Source of the DNA: Rhipidocladum racemiflorum | Taxonomy: Eukaryota; Streptophyta; Magnoliopsida; Poales; Poaceae | DNA: 64,000 nucleotides | Assembly (NCBI GenBank): GCA_036346355.1 | Contig: CM070580.1 | Location: forward strand, 32,198,874-32,262,873 | Direction of reading: 5' to 3' | In this document: piece after piece, positions 54,144-64,000 of the stretch | How the letters are laid out: every line of letters begins with the position of its first letter | Numbering within the stretch: position 1 is the stretch's first letter | Made by a program: the position numbers and the translations under genes | Notes under the pieces: model-generated | The model's database searches: none | The model's input: the letters and a program-made list of their open reading frames with translations, nothing else | Told to the model about the DNA's origin: nothing

Positions 54144-55346
54144 CATCGCGCGCCATCGCCACATCCTCCTTCGGGTTCCCATCTTCCTCCCCGATGGCTT
54201 TTTTCGCTCGCAACGACTCGTCGGCGTCGAGGGGCTGGATCCGCTTCGGAGCCCTCGACTTCATCGTCACCGCGGCAGGGGAGCTTGTCCTCGTCCACGC
54301 CGCCCTCCGAGGCCGGGCGCCCCACGAGCTTGGATGTGGTCGCCGACGTTCTCGGCAACCTCCGCCGAGACCCGCCACGGGCCTCCTCGGCCGCCTCGTC
54401 GCCGACGACCGCCTCCGACAACACTACGCGCGACTGCGCCACGAGCAAGGATCTCGCCCTCGCTGAGTTCCCGGCTCGTGGCCATGGCTGGCTACGCGCC
54501 TACCTCCCTCCACGACCTACTGGGGGACTCCTCCAGCCACGGCTCCAGCTCCGAAAGGGAGCACCCCCCGCGCCGGATGAACTCTCGAGAATGCAACATG
54601 ACGGGTGCGGCGGAACCATCCTCCACTTCGCTACCTCGGGACCCTCCTCCCGCGACGAAGCGGCGGGAGGAATCCCAACGGAAGACGACGACGCCACCGG
54701 TGGCGCCTCGCCGACCTCCGGGTGCGCGAGGAGCCGGAGGCCCGAAGGCCGAGCTCGACAAACTTCAGGCCGACCGAGCAACGATACCGAGCCGCCACTC
54801 ATCCTCGTGCACGCGCCGCTGCGCCAGGTGCATCACCGCTAGCCGGCGGGGCGGCGATCTTCCGTTCTTCCCACGCCAACCGTAACATCGCCTGGCGGGC
54901 GGCAATGCCGCCCGCTGGATCGCCTCGAGCCAACGGAGCCGTGGTTGCCAAGGCTACCTACCGTAACCTCCGGATCGTAGAACGTCGGCCGCCATTCAAG
55001 ACGCCAAGGCTCCGGCTCCCGACGGTCAGCGCCACCTCGCCGCTCGCCACTCCCCCTCACAGGGTCGACAGAGCCCAGCCAAGATGGCCCCGCTCCACGA
55101 GCTCCCTCAGGCATCATACACCCCGGTGCACCACCGCCTGGGGGACAAATATGATCTTTGCGCCACCCTCGAGGCGCGAAGGAGAGCTGTCGACAGCGGC
55201 ACCCTCGCAGTCGCCGATAGCGGACCGCTGAGCACCGTGACGGTCCTCGATGGCCCCGGGCGTTCTGCACGCGTCCCACTGGCAACGCTTCCTACCAGGT
55301 TCCGGCCCCGACTAACATAGCCAAATACACAGGGCCACCAACCCCG
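54144..55346 (+). pseudogene. Degenerate leader and gag N-terminal region
   Basis: GC-rich DNA with overlapping open frames in several phases. Codon-like stretches switch frame repeatedly, so no single product can be read. It probably corresponds to the S/P/R-rich gag N-terminus. Confidence 0.4.
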
Positions 55347-56777
55347 ATGTCGGCTAGAAGACTACCGGCTCGCTTTGCCGAAAGCGGGGAGCGACGACGA
55401 CTCCTTCATCATCCAAGATCTCCCCATCTATCTTGCGGACTCGGCTCGAGCATGGCTCGAGTACCGCCACAGACACCATCTGGCACCGGGCCGACTGACG
55501 AGCCTTTCGTCGGGAACTTCCAGGGCACATACAAATGCCCTGGCAACTCTGGGACTGAAGAGCTGCAAGCGGCCAGCCGGGAAACCTCCGACTACATCCG
55601 CCGCTTCTCCCAAAGAAGCAATGAGCTCCCCGACATCCGTGACGCCGACATCGTCGGGGCGTTCATCTACGGCACCACGTGCGAGGCCCTGGTCCACAAG
55701 TTGGGCTGTGCGAAACCCCGGACCACCAAGGAGCTCCTCGACATCGCCACCAATCACGCCTCCGGCGAGGAGGCCGTGGGGGCCATCTTCGAAAGGAAGA
55801 CGGCCCACAAAACATCCAGCCTCGAGGCCAGCGCCCCTTCCGACCGTCCTGACAAAAGGAAGCGGAAGGGGAAGCAGGGCCGCGAAGGCCGAATGGTCGC
55901 CGCTACCGACCGACCTGCCAAACAGCAGGCCCGGCAGACACCCGACCGCTTCGAAAAATTGATGGATAGTCCGTGCCCGAACCACGACTATCCCGTCAAA
56001 CACAAGTATCGGGACTGCGAAGTCTTGAAGCGTTTTCTCTCTGGGAACCCCACGACGTCACGGGGTAAGGGGAAGAAGCGCGACCCCGCGCCCGACGAAG
56101 AGGCAAAGGGCCATGGGGCGACCGACGAGTTTCCGCAACTCGACGGTTGCCTCATGATCTTCGGAGGGGCAGAGTGCTACGCCGACAAGCGACGGCTAAA
56201 ACTCGCCCACCGAGAGGTTCACACGGCTACCCCCGCCGTGCCCTCCTACCTGAGGTGGTCGGAGTGCCCGATCGCCTTCGATCGGACCGACCACCCCGAC
56301 CACATCCCGCACCCGGGACGCTACCCGCTCGTCGTCGACCCCATCGTAGGGACGAAGCGCCTAACCAAGGTGCTCATGGACGGCGGCAGCAGTCTCAACA
56401 TCATGTATGTTGAGACCCTAGATGCCTTGGGTGTCCCTCGCTCCGCCCTCCGGCCGAGCAAGGCGCCTTTCCACGGCGTCGTCCCAGGCCAACAGGCCCA
56501 CCCTCTCGGGCAGGTCGGCTTGCCCGTCACCTTTGGGAGCCCGGACAACTTCCGCACCGAGAGCCTCACTTTCGAGGTTGTGGACTTTCCCGGCTCCTAC
56601 CACGCTATCCTGGGACGACCATGCTACGCGAAGTTCATGGCGGTCCCCAACTACACCTATCTCAAGCTGAAGATGCCAGGGCGCGCAGGTGTCATCACCG
56701 TAGCCACGTCTTTCAGCTTCGCTTATAATCAAGGAAGCGAGCGATTCTGCTGGCCTCGGCGGTCGCCGCTTCACTGA
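55347..56777 (+). CDS. Gag-protease region of Tat-type element
   Basis: A 476-codon open frame. The gag core is visible as ETSDYIRRFSQRSNELPD and IVGAFIYGTTCEALVHKLG. The Tat-typical CPNHDYPVKHKYRDCEVLK motif lies near 55975-56030. An aspartic protease follows at about 56310-56690 with VLMDGGSSLNIMYVETL, whose DGGS occupies the active-site position, and later YHAILGRPC. It ends in a stop shortly after the protease, and the linker to RT is broken. Confidence 0.8.
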   Translation: MSARRLPARFAESGERRRLLHHPRSPHLSCGLGSSMARVPPQTPSGTGPTDEPFVGNFQGTYKCPGNSGTEELQAASRETSDYIRRFSQRSNELPDIRDADIVGAFIYGTTCEALVHKLGCAKPRTTKELLDIATNHASGEEAVGAIFERKTAHKTSSLEASAPSDRPDKRKRKGKQGREGRMVAATDRPAKQQARQTPDRFEKLMDSPCPNHDYPVKHKYRDCEVLKRFLSGNPTTSRGKGKKRDPAPDEEAKGHGATDEFPQLDGCLMIFGGAECYADKRRLKLAHREVHTATPAVPSYLRWSECPIAFDRTDHPDHIPHPGRYPLVVDPIVGTKRLTKVLMDGGSSLNIMYVETLDALGVPRSALRPSKAPFHGVVPGQQAHPLGQVGLPVTFGSPDNFRTESLTFEVVDFPGSYHAILGRPCYAKFMAVPNYTYLKLKMPGRAGVITVATSFSFAYNQGSERFCWPRRSPLH

Positions 56778-57116
56778 GCTCGCCCAGCTCCAGAGAAGGC
56801 CTCGAATCCGCCCGACTCGGCAAGTCGGGGCCAAGCTCCCTTCAAGTCCGCGGAGGACACGAAGGAAGTCACGATTGATCCCGAAGATCCCGCCAAGACC
56901 GTGCGGATCGGGGCCGCCTCACCGCCAAATAGGAAAGCGCTGCCGACTTCCTCCGAGCAAACCGAGACGTCTTCGCTTGGAGACCCTGATATGCCGGAGT
57001 TACGAAGGAGGTCGCCGAGCATTCCCTTAACATCCGAAGGGATCTGCACTGCCGCCCAACGCTGCGCAAGCTGACGAAGAAAAGCGTCGGGCCATTGGGG
57101 AAGAGATCGCCAAACT

Positions 57117-57965
57117 TTGGCCGGCTTTGTAAGGGAGGTGCGTCACCCCGAGTGGCTCGCCAACCCCGTCCTTGTAAAGAAAAAGTCGGGGCAATGGAGA
57201 ATGTGTGTTGACTACACGAGCCTCAACAAGGCCTGCCCAAAAGACCCATTCCCGTTACCTCGCATCGATCAGGTCGTGGACTCCACCGCCGGGTGCGAGT
57301 CCCTTTCTTTTTTAGATGCCTATTCGGGCTATCACCAGATTGCGATGAAGGAGTCCGACCAGCTCGCGACCTCCTTCATCACCCCGTACGGCTCGTACTG
57401 TTACGTCATGATGCCTTTTGGTTTGAAAAACGCAGGCGCCACATACCAGCGGTGTATGCAGGCGTGTTTTTCAGACCAAATTGGCCGTAACATCGAAGCC
57501 TACTTCGACGACATCGTTATCAAAACCAGGAAGGCCGATGCCCTCATCGCCGACCTGGAGGAGACTTTTGCGAACCTCCGACAGTTTCGCATAAAGCTCA
57601 ACCCCGAGAAATGCGTCTTCGGGGCCCCTAAGGGCAAGCTGCTGGGATTCATCGTCTCCGAACGCGGCATCGAAGCCAACCGTGATAAGATCTCTGCTAT
57701 CACAAGGATGGGGCCAATCAACGATCTGAAGGGGGTCCAGAGGCTGATGGGGTGCCTCGCGGCACTAAGCCACTTCGTATCCCGCCTCGGCGAGCGCGGG
57801 ATGCCACTCTACAAGCTGTTGAAGAAGTCCGACCGCTTCCGCTGGACCCACGAAGCTCAGGAAGCTCTCAGTCGACTGAAAGCTTTCCTGACCTCGCCTC
57901 CGGTCCTGGTCGCCCCGGAGCCACAGGAGCCTTTGCTCCTCTACATCGCCGCCACGACTCAGGTC
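57117..57965 (+). pseudogene. Reverse transcriptase, Tat-type
   Basis: All palm and finger motifs are seen in one frame: WLANPVLVKKKSGQWRMCVD, FPLPRIDQVVDSTAG, FLDAYSGYHQI, YVMMPFGLKNAGATYQR, the catalytic YFDD at 57501-57512, LLGFIVSERGIEAN and FRWTHEAQEALSRLK. The frame is lost near 57965, where RNase H continues in another phase, so a small indel inactivates the polyprotein. Confidence 0.88.
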
Positions 57966-57982
57966 GCCGGTAGGCGCTCGTT

Positions 57983-58888
57983 GTGGAGCGAGCGGAGGAA
58001 GGCCGCGTTTTCAAGGTGCAGAGACCGGTCTACTTCGTCAGCGAGGTACTCTCCGAAACAAAGGTCCGATACCCCCAAATACAGAAACTGCTGTACTCAG
58101 TACTCATTACCAAGAGGAAGCTCGCTCATTACTTCGATCGACACCCCATCTCCGTGGTAACCTCCTCACCGCTCGGAGAAATCGTCCACAACCGCGACGC
58201 CACCGGAAGAATCGCCAAGTGGGCTCTCGAGCTCAACGGCCTCGACATATCGTATGTCCCCAGGACGACGATCAACTCACAAGTCTTGGCGGACTTTGTC
58301 GCCGAGTGGACCGAGGCCCAAGTCCCTACGGTGGTCGAGGACCCGGAGTACTGGACAATGTACTTCGACAGGTCCTACACCAAGAACGGGGCAAGTGCGG
58401 GGGTCGTCATCGTCTCCCCACTCGGCAACAAGCTCCAGTACGCCATCTGCCTGCTCTTCGACGCCACCAACAATATCGCCGAGTACGAAGCACTCGTCAA
58501 CGGTCTTCGGATCGCCGCCGACCTCGACGCGCGACGGCTCTACGTTCACGGCGACTCCAAGTTGGTCGTCGACCAAGTGATGAAAGCCGCCGAGCCCCGC
58601 GACTCTCGGATGGCCGCCTATTGCTTGGAGGTCCGCAGGCTTGAGGAAAGGTTTAAGGGATTCGAGCTCCATCACAGTTACCGGCGTTACAATAGTGAAG
58701 CCGACTCCCTCGCCAACCTTGCCTCCGGCAAAGGGCCGGTACCCCCCGGGATCTTCGTCTCCGACCTCGATAAACCATCGATCCAGATGGACCCAAGTGC
58801 CGGGGCACCGCCGACCCCCCGAAGACGGACGCTCTGCCCGATCCTCGGTCAGATGCTCACCCGCCTGAGTCGGATTTGGATGTCCTGA
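57983..58888 (+). CDS. RNase H and second (archaeal-type) RNase H
   Basis: A 301-codon frame. The first 110 residues end RT-type RNase H (VYFVSEVLSETKVRYPQIQK, LADFVAEWTE). From about 58340 a second RNase H module follows: WTMYFDRSYTKNGASAG, NNIAEYEALVNGLRIAADL, VHGDSKLVVDQV, NSEADSLANLASG. That gives the D, E, D, D catalytic set, although the residue after the first D is R rather than the usual G. A tandem RNase H is a hallmark of the Tat lineage. Confidence 0.82.
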   Translation: MERAEEGRVFKVQRPVYFVSEVLSETKVRYPQIQKLLYSVLITKRKLAHYFDRHPISVVTSSPLGEIVHNRDATGRIAKWALELNGLDISYVPRTTINSQVLADFVAEWTEAQVPTVVEDPEYWTMYFDRSYTKNGASAGVVIVSPLGNKLQYAICLLFDATNNIAEYEALVNGLRIAADLDARRLYVHGDSKLVVDQVMKAAEPRDSRMAAYCLEVRRLEERFKGFELHHSYRRYNSEADSLANLASGKGPVPPGIFVSDLDKPSIQMDPSAGAPPTPRRRTLCPILGQMLTRLSRIWMS

Positions 58889-60128
58889 ACGTCGAAACCG
58901 ACTGGAGACAACCCTTCATCGACCGGTTGACAGACGGGTCACTCCCCGCCGACACCACCGAGGCTCGACGCCTCGCTCGGCGGGCCAAGTCATTTGTCCT
59001 GGTCGACGACTCCCTCTACAAGAGGAGCCCATCCGGAATCCTTCAGAAGTGCATCCCAGCCGACCAAGGGAAGCACCTTCTGCTCGACATCCACGACGGG
59101 GTCTGCGGACACCATGCTGCGCCACGGTCCCTGGTAGGAAAAGCCTTCCGACAAGGTTTCTACTGGCCGACTGCCGTGGCGGACGCAACGCAAATCGTCC
59201 GCGCCTGCGAAGGGTGCCAATTCTTCGCCAGGCAGACGCACCTGCCCGCGCAAGCCTTACAGACAATCCCTATTACGTGGCCCTTCGCGGTCTGGGGGCT
59301 CGATCTGGTCTGCCCTTCAGAGCGCCGAGGGCTTCACTCACTTGCTCGTCGCCGTGGACAAATTCACCAAGTGGATAGAAGCCAAGCCGATGGCAACTAT
59401 CACCTCGGCACAGGCGGCGGGTTTTTTCCGCGATATTGTCTACCGCTTCGGGTGCCTAACTCGATCATCACTGACAACGGGACGCAGTTCACGGGGAAGG
59501 AGTTCCTCGAGTTCTGCGACGACTTCAACATCCGAGTCGACTGGGTGGCGGTCGCGCACTTCGCCAACTGGCCAGCCGAGCGGCCAACGGCATGATCCTC
59601 CAGGACTCAAGCGCGGATCTTGATCGGCCCAGAAGAAATTCGCGGGACGTTGGGCCATCGAGCTGCCTCCCGTTCTTTGGAGCCTACGAACCACGCCGAC
59701 CCGATCGACCGGGTTCACACCATTCTTCTTGGTGTTCGGAGCGGAGGCCGTCCTCCCGACCGACCTCGAGTACGGCGCGCCAAGAGTGCAGAATTACAAC
59801 GGCACACGGGGGCTAGAGGCGCAGCAAGACGACCTCGACCAACTCGGACGAAGCACGAGGCGTCGCGCAGCCTGCGCTCGGCCAAATATCGGCAAACTCT
59901 GGCCGATACCACGATACGGTGGTTCGCAACCGGTCGTTCGAGGTCGGCAACTTAGTGCTACGGCAAGCTCTGTCCACGAAGGACAGACACAAGCTCTCTC
60001 CGCCCTGGGAGGGCTCTTTCACCATCGCAGAAGTCCTCCGACCCGGCACCTTTCGTCTCAAGGACGCTGAAGGAAATCTCGTGACTAATGCGTGGAACAT
60101 AGAGAAGCTGAGAAGGTTCTATTCATAA
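58876..60128 (+). pseudogene. Integrase, Tat-type, frameshifted
   Basis: The HHCC zinc module (DIHDGVCGHHAAPRSLVGKA to CEGCQFF) is intact near 59080-59230. The core alternates frames: VAVDKFTKWIEAKPMATITS (frame of 59342), then SIITDNGTQFTGKEFLEFCD in the first frame. The region around the catalytic glutamate is damaged. The C-terminal GDLVLR-like part (VGNLVLRQALSTKDRHKLSP to NIEKLRRFYS) is readable at 59919-60128. Confidence 0.82.
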
Positions 60129-60574
60129 TCGGCCTCTCCCATCGTACCACTCGAGAGATAACTAAGCAAAGGAAGCCGCGGCGATCGGACGCGTCTCTCT
60201 CTCCTCGAAATCTCTCCGTTCTCGATTCACCACAAGTACTACGACCCCGCCCAAAGCAGAGGTCCCGGTAGTACTCATGCGGATCGCAAAGTCCGCAAAT
60301 ATGAGGACGACCAACTCACTACCGGTCAGGCGCTTTGTTCCAACGGACGCCTTGCGCTAAATACCGCCTCCACTCACGCCGGACCCCTTTGCGGTCCCTA
60401 ACGGCTACGGATGTGGGCGAGCGCGCCCGCGACAAAGTCTCCCCGAAGAAGAAACAACCGGGAGCAAACAAGCACATTATTCATTTATGGATGCACATCG
60501 CCACAACCGAGAAGGAACCGCCGCTACGATCTCGGTGTGCGCCCGCCGATCGAACGACGCGCGACGTCCCTCAA

Positions 60575-60742
60575 TCACCGCCGCACTGCGCGCTTCACCT
60601 CCGCGCTGGGAACGCCCGCGACGAGGACGCCAACTCGCCGTGCGTCCTCACGCACGGCCTCGGCCTCGACCTCCGCCACCTCCTGCAGCCAGGCCTGCTG
60701 GGCGCCTACTTCCTCTCGGAGCTGTGTGTAGCGGTCCGCCAT
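60575..60742 (-). CDS. Small antisense ORF, 55 codons, unknown
   Basis: The ATG at 60742 is in a good plant context (GCCATGGCG). The frame reads MADRYTQLREEVGAQQAWLQ, continues with an E/A/V-rich helix-like stretch, and ends VKRAVRR at TGA 60577-60575. Composition suggests an amphipathic or coiled-coil helix. A TATATAAAG box sits 46 bp upstream on the same strand. I do not recognise the protein. It could be a remnant exon of a longer antisense gene or a transcribed microprotein. Confidence 0.35.
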   Translation of the reverse strand: MADRYTQLREEVGAQQAWLQEVAEVEAEAVREDARRVGVLVAGVPSAEVKRAVRR

Positions 60743-60779
60743 GGCACTTGAAGAGAGTCAGTTTGACACCAGTACCTCT

Positions 60780-60788
60780 CTTTATATA
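60780..60788 (-). promoter_or_regulatory. TATA box upstream of the small antisense ORF
   Basis: TATATAAAG on the minus strand, 46 bp before the ATG at 60742, in otherwise GC-rich DNA. Spacing would put transcription start about 10-20 bp before the start codon. Confidence 0.4.
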
Positions 60789-61443
60789 GCCCGCGGCACG
60801 GAAGACGAAGCGCGCCAATCTTACATCACGAAGCGGAAGCCGAAACGCCCAGCACCAGTTCCGAAGTCGGCACGCTCCTCCAGGCGAGTTAACCCAGCCT
60901 TATCTCCCACCAAAACCTTCTTCCAATTCATCACGCACCAACCGCAGGCTCAAGCGGTCTTGTGGCGGGCTACACCTCCAGTCCCACGCACCACTCGGGG
61001 TCGCTACGACCGAGGATCGGTGACCTAGGTCGATAACCCAACCGGCCGAGCTACCTTGTGCCCGAGCAGAAGATAGCTTGATCGGTCAGGGTAGTCCTAC
61101 TTAGGACATCGCTAAAGGGCACACGAAATCGCTGGCCTAGGCCGTATCTCGACCAACCTAGCCATCTTTCTCGAGCGATTTCCACAACCCAAGTGTCGTG
61201 GCCCTACGCCCGCGGGCCACGGCCCCAAAAGCGGCACTTGGGGGCAATAGGAAGTCCTCCAAATAAGAACCGGTGCCGATCGAAATGGCCAGCGTCCCGA
61301 CCGGCCAAGCGGGAATTTCGCGGAGACGATCTGAGCAAGGCGATCCAGCGCCTCTCACACCCCTCCTCTACGAAGCAAGCGCTCTAGGTCGCTTGTCTTA
61401 TCCCGTGATTTCTTCAGATGTAGTTGGCACAACACCTACGCTC

Positions 61444-63987
61444 TCAGGGCACCCCCGCGGGCCCTGTTGCTACGGTCGTAAGATTGTCCAAAACACAGAG
61501 AAAGCACGAGGTAGACAGGCAAAAGAACTTAAAGCGACCCGACAGGCCGGGCTCGTTTGAAGCAATTAAGTTCATTACATATAACTGCAAAAAAAAACGA
61601 AGAAAACTAATCATCTCCCTCCCCCCGGTGGAGGATATCCCGCGGCGAGATTCGGCGGGCAATTTCTTGGGCGCACGGGTCAACTCGGGCCATGAATGCC
61701 TCGACTTCCTCGTCGCTCCGATCAGCAGCAACGCCGCTCCCGACCGCCTCAAGATCGACACCGTCGTAGTAAGAAACGGTGTTAACCAGGGCCGACGAAG
61801 CACCAAGCACCGCCGCTTCCCGAACCGACGCCTCGACATGCCCCGGAACCGTCCCCAGCAGGACGGCGATGGAACTCGGGCCCGGAGTAAGCCCGAACAG
61901 CCGGTCATGACGGTTTGGTAAGCCGCTGGAGGGTCGGCTACGGCCGTCGTATCGGCCGCACCCTTCTCCGCCGTCAGCTTGTCCACAAGGGCCGAGTCAC
62001 GTGACTCGACCGCCGTATCCCGCTGCTCCACCATGTCGCTAAAGTCCTTTCGCAGCTCTACAAAAGGCAAAAACAACATCAAAAGACGCCCACTACGACA
62101 ACGACCAAGAGGCAGGACTACTCACCGGCCACGGAGGCCTCCTTGGCGCGAAGCTCCTCCACGACCTTGGCACGCGCCTCTCGGTCGGACGCCAAGCTCC
62201 CCGGCGAGGTCGCTCGCCCGCATGACGGTCGGCTTCTCTTCGGGCCGACTCAAGTTCTTCTCGAAACAGGGCGGCCTCCGCCCGAGCGGACTCCTCGGCA
62301 CGGACCGCGGAGGTCTTGGCCCTTTCGGCCTCCATCAGGGCCGACCTAGCCCTCTCTGCCTCGTCGGTCAACGACTCCGTGAGCCGCTGAGCCTCCCGTA
62401 AGGCCTCAGCGACTTCCCACCGCCGACCGTGGCCAGCGGCCTTCTCCTGCTCAGCGGCGAGCGCATTCCGGGCGTCGCGAAGTTCTCCCTCCACAATGCA
62501 CCGCTGGCTATGCAGACGCCGGAGGAAGCTTGACTTGTCCACCACCCGGGATACCAAACGCTGCAAACAAGGTACCTGCCCGATCAGTCTCCGTTTCTCG
62601 GTCGGAAAAATCCAAGGAAGACAAATCCCCGTCAGTCTTACCGATCCGGCCGGGCGGGACTCCTGAGCGATGGACTTCATCGCCCTGGAGGAAGCATCAA
62701 CGGCATGGATGAGGTCGGCACGGATCCTCCCCATCTCCGCCTCCACCTCCTTCTGGCACCGCTCCAGGATGTTCCAATCCGCGCGTTCCGCCTCGTCGTC
62801 CAAGACGAACGCAGGCCCTCCGGACGGGCCGCGGCCGGGCCAAGTCAGCACGGTGGTCGGCGACGCTTCGTCCCGATTTCCGCCTGCTGCGTCTGCGGCG
62901 GCAGCTCCGCGCACCTTGCGACACTCACCAGCGGGCAGCTTGCGAAGGCGGCGGCGGACTCCTCCGCCGATGTCGCTAACGGCCGCTGAATCCTAGCGGT
63001 CCCCGGCGACAGACCACGCCGACTCCCCGATCGACAACGCGAGAGAGGCGGCGGCATGACTTCTCCCGCTAATGTTGCCAGGGACGGCATCCCACCTTCT
63101 CCGCGGCGGCGAACCTCACCGACCTCCCGACGGCGGCGGGCGGGAGCACGCCAGCAGACTTCTCCCTGCGCTGTCGCGGCCAAAGAACGGCTCGAGCTCC
63201 TCCCTCGGCCGTGCACTTCGCCAATAGACTCCTGCCAGTGGGGGCGCACTAGGGACCCCGCCTCGGCGACCACACGCCACGGACCCGGTGGCAGGGCGGA
63301 AGCGTGCGACTCCTGACCCCCGAGGTGGGGCTCAGCACCCTTCCCGCACTAGTATGCCCCCTGCGTACAACGGTCGGTCAGGGATCGAGTGAAAGAAACA
63401 CCGGAAAAGGCCGGACGGGGGATGCGAAAGGCACTTACCGGTGGGAGCGAACGACCAGTGCTTGTCGCGCCCTCTTCGCCGGGCCCCTGCGAGGGGGTGT
63501 GAGAGATCTCCGCCTCCTCAGGACGTAACCTGCGCCCGCGACTTCATCCCCGGAATCGCGGTCGACGATCCCGCGGTCGGAACCCGCGACGGAGTAACCC
63601 GAGTCGCCCCCCGCACTCGGGCCCCCTCACTCGACGACGACTTTTCGTCATCATCGCTCGGAGTCTCGTTGGAGACCTCCTCGCCTTGGCGGCCTGGTCC
63701 AACGCTCCTTCCTCTTCCGCACCCTCGCGGCCGCCTTGTCCGCCCTCTGCGCCCGGAGGACGGCGTCGCGCTGGTCCACGACGAGGCGTGCCGCCGCTCT
63801 CGCCTCCTTTTCTCCGGGGAGCAAGGCCCGGGAGATCATGCCACCAAGCCCCTGCGAAAACACACTCGGGTAAGGGGGCGGGGGAGCGAGAGAAGAAAAA
63901 ACCAGAAACAACCCAACATACCAAATTCTGCGAATTCTGCGCCGAGAACGGGGCAGGCGCCTCGCCCACCGGCTCGGTATCGCTCAC
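61444..63987 (-). pseudogene. Antisense extra ORF of right Tat-type element, coiled-coil part
   Basis: Three consecutive minus-strand blocks. 63987-63544 is S/R/G-rich. 62914-62093 is a long coiled coil: ERCQKEVEAEMGRIRADLIH, VAEALREAQRLTESLTDEAE, EESARAEAALFREELESARR. 62082-61444 carries ELRKDFSDMVEQRDTAVESR and is then degraded. Gaps may be introns or frameshifts. The arrangement (convergent on pol, between integrase and the expected 3' LTR) matches the mobile-domain ORF at 41700-44890. The N-terminal part lies beyond the window. Confidence 0.6.
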
Positions 63988-64000
63988 AAGGGAGACCGCA

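Larger units (their letters stand above)
60129..61440. other. Interval between integrase and the antisense ORF
   Basis: GC-rich and without pol similarity. It contains a 55-codon antisense ORF with an upstream TATA box (separate entries) and otherwise nothing recognised. Confidence 0.5.
53554..64000 (+). mobile_element. GC-rich Tat-type Ty3/gypsy element, continues past window
   Basis: 5' LTR 53554-54123, primer-binding site at 54124-54143, degenerate leader/gag, gag-protease 55347-56777, RT 57117-57965, RNase H with a second RNase H module 57983-58888 and integrase 58876-60128. An untranslated interval with a small antisense ORF follows, then a long antisense coiled-coil ORF from at least 63987 down to 61444. 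No 3' LTR occurs before the right edge. The extra RNase H module and the convergent antisense ORF fit the Tat clade. Frameshifts make it defective. Confidence 0.9.

Noticed and set aside
54043..54885. 280-codon plus-strand frame starting inside the Tat-type LTR
   Set aside because: It begins in the LTR and reads through the primer-binding site with GC-rich low-complexity composition. Real leader or gag sequence changes frame here.

Overview
The window is nuclear DNA of a flowering plant, almost certainly a grass. It shows GT-AG spliced plant genes, introns swollen by transposable elements, and nested Ty3/gypsy, Ty1/copia, hAT, MULE and CACTA sequences of the kinds common in grasses. The species cannot be fixed from the sequence. 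Two host genes are supported. I see no tRNA, rRNA, CRISPR or bacterial-type features.

Layout. (1) 1-2813: intergenic, with a MITE and small repeats. (2) 2814-5329, minus strand: translation initiation factor 6 (eIF6), seven coding exons that splice to exactly 245 residues. (3) 5330-5840: a 511-bp GC-rich head-to-head promoter. (4) 5841-30060, plus strand: a PASTICCINO1-type FKBP/TPR immunophilin (PAS1), 20 coding exons that join in phase to 629 residues, with no coding lesion seen. Its introns hold three GC-rich hAT elements (two clearly one family), one Ac/Ds-like hAT, a MULE-like element with long inverted ends, and a 5.2-kb chromodomain Ty3/gypsy element in antisense orientation. Four hAT copies have perfect 8-bp target duplications and the gypsy element has a 5-bp one. 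(5) 30061-34671: diverged repeats, then a long LTR with an internal 178-bp tandem array, ending in a tRNA-iMet-type primer-binding site with no matching pol behind it. (6) 34.8-45.7 kb: two related Tat-type gypsy copies in opposite orientation form a large imperfect palindrome around reverse transcriptase. Each has an extra antisense ORF (plant mobile domain and coiled coil) converging on pol. (7) 45705-48250: a minus-strand copia remnant, interrupted by a small hAT element and cut at its LTR by the right-hand Tat element. (8) 48.25-53.55 kb: unrecognised AT-rich and GC-rich repeat DNA, including a 431-bp tandem duplication. (9) 53554-64000: a GC-rich Tat-type gypsy element with 5' LTR, primer-binding site, gag-protease, RT, two RNase H modules and integrase. 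It carries a separate 55-codon antisense ORF behind its own TATA box and a long antisense coiled-coil ORF running off the window.

How it fits together. eIF6 (60S ribosome biogenesis) and PAS1 (an immunophilin scaffold tied in Arabidopsis to very-long-chain fatty-acid elongation and cell-division control) share a promoter region and are probably expressed. Everything from about 30.3 kb to the right edge is nested, mostly broken transposon DNA. Its most unusual theme is the recurrent antisense extra ORF downstream of integrase in two distinct Tat-type families.
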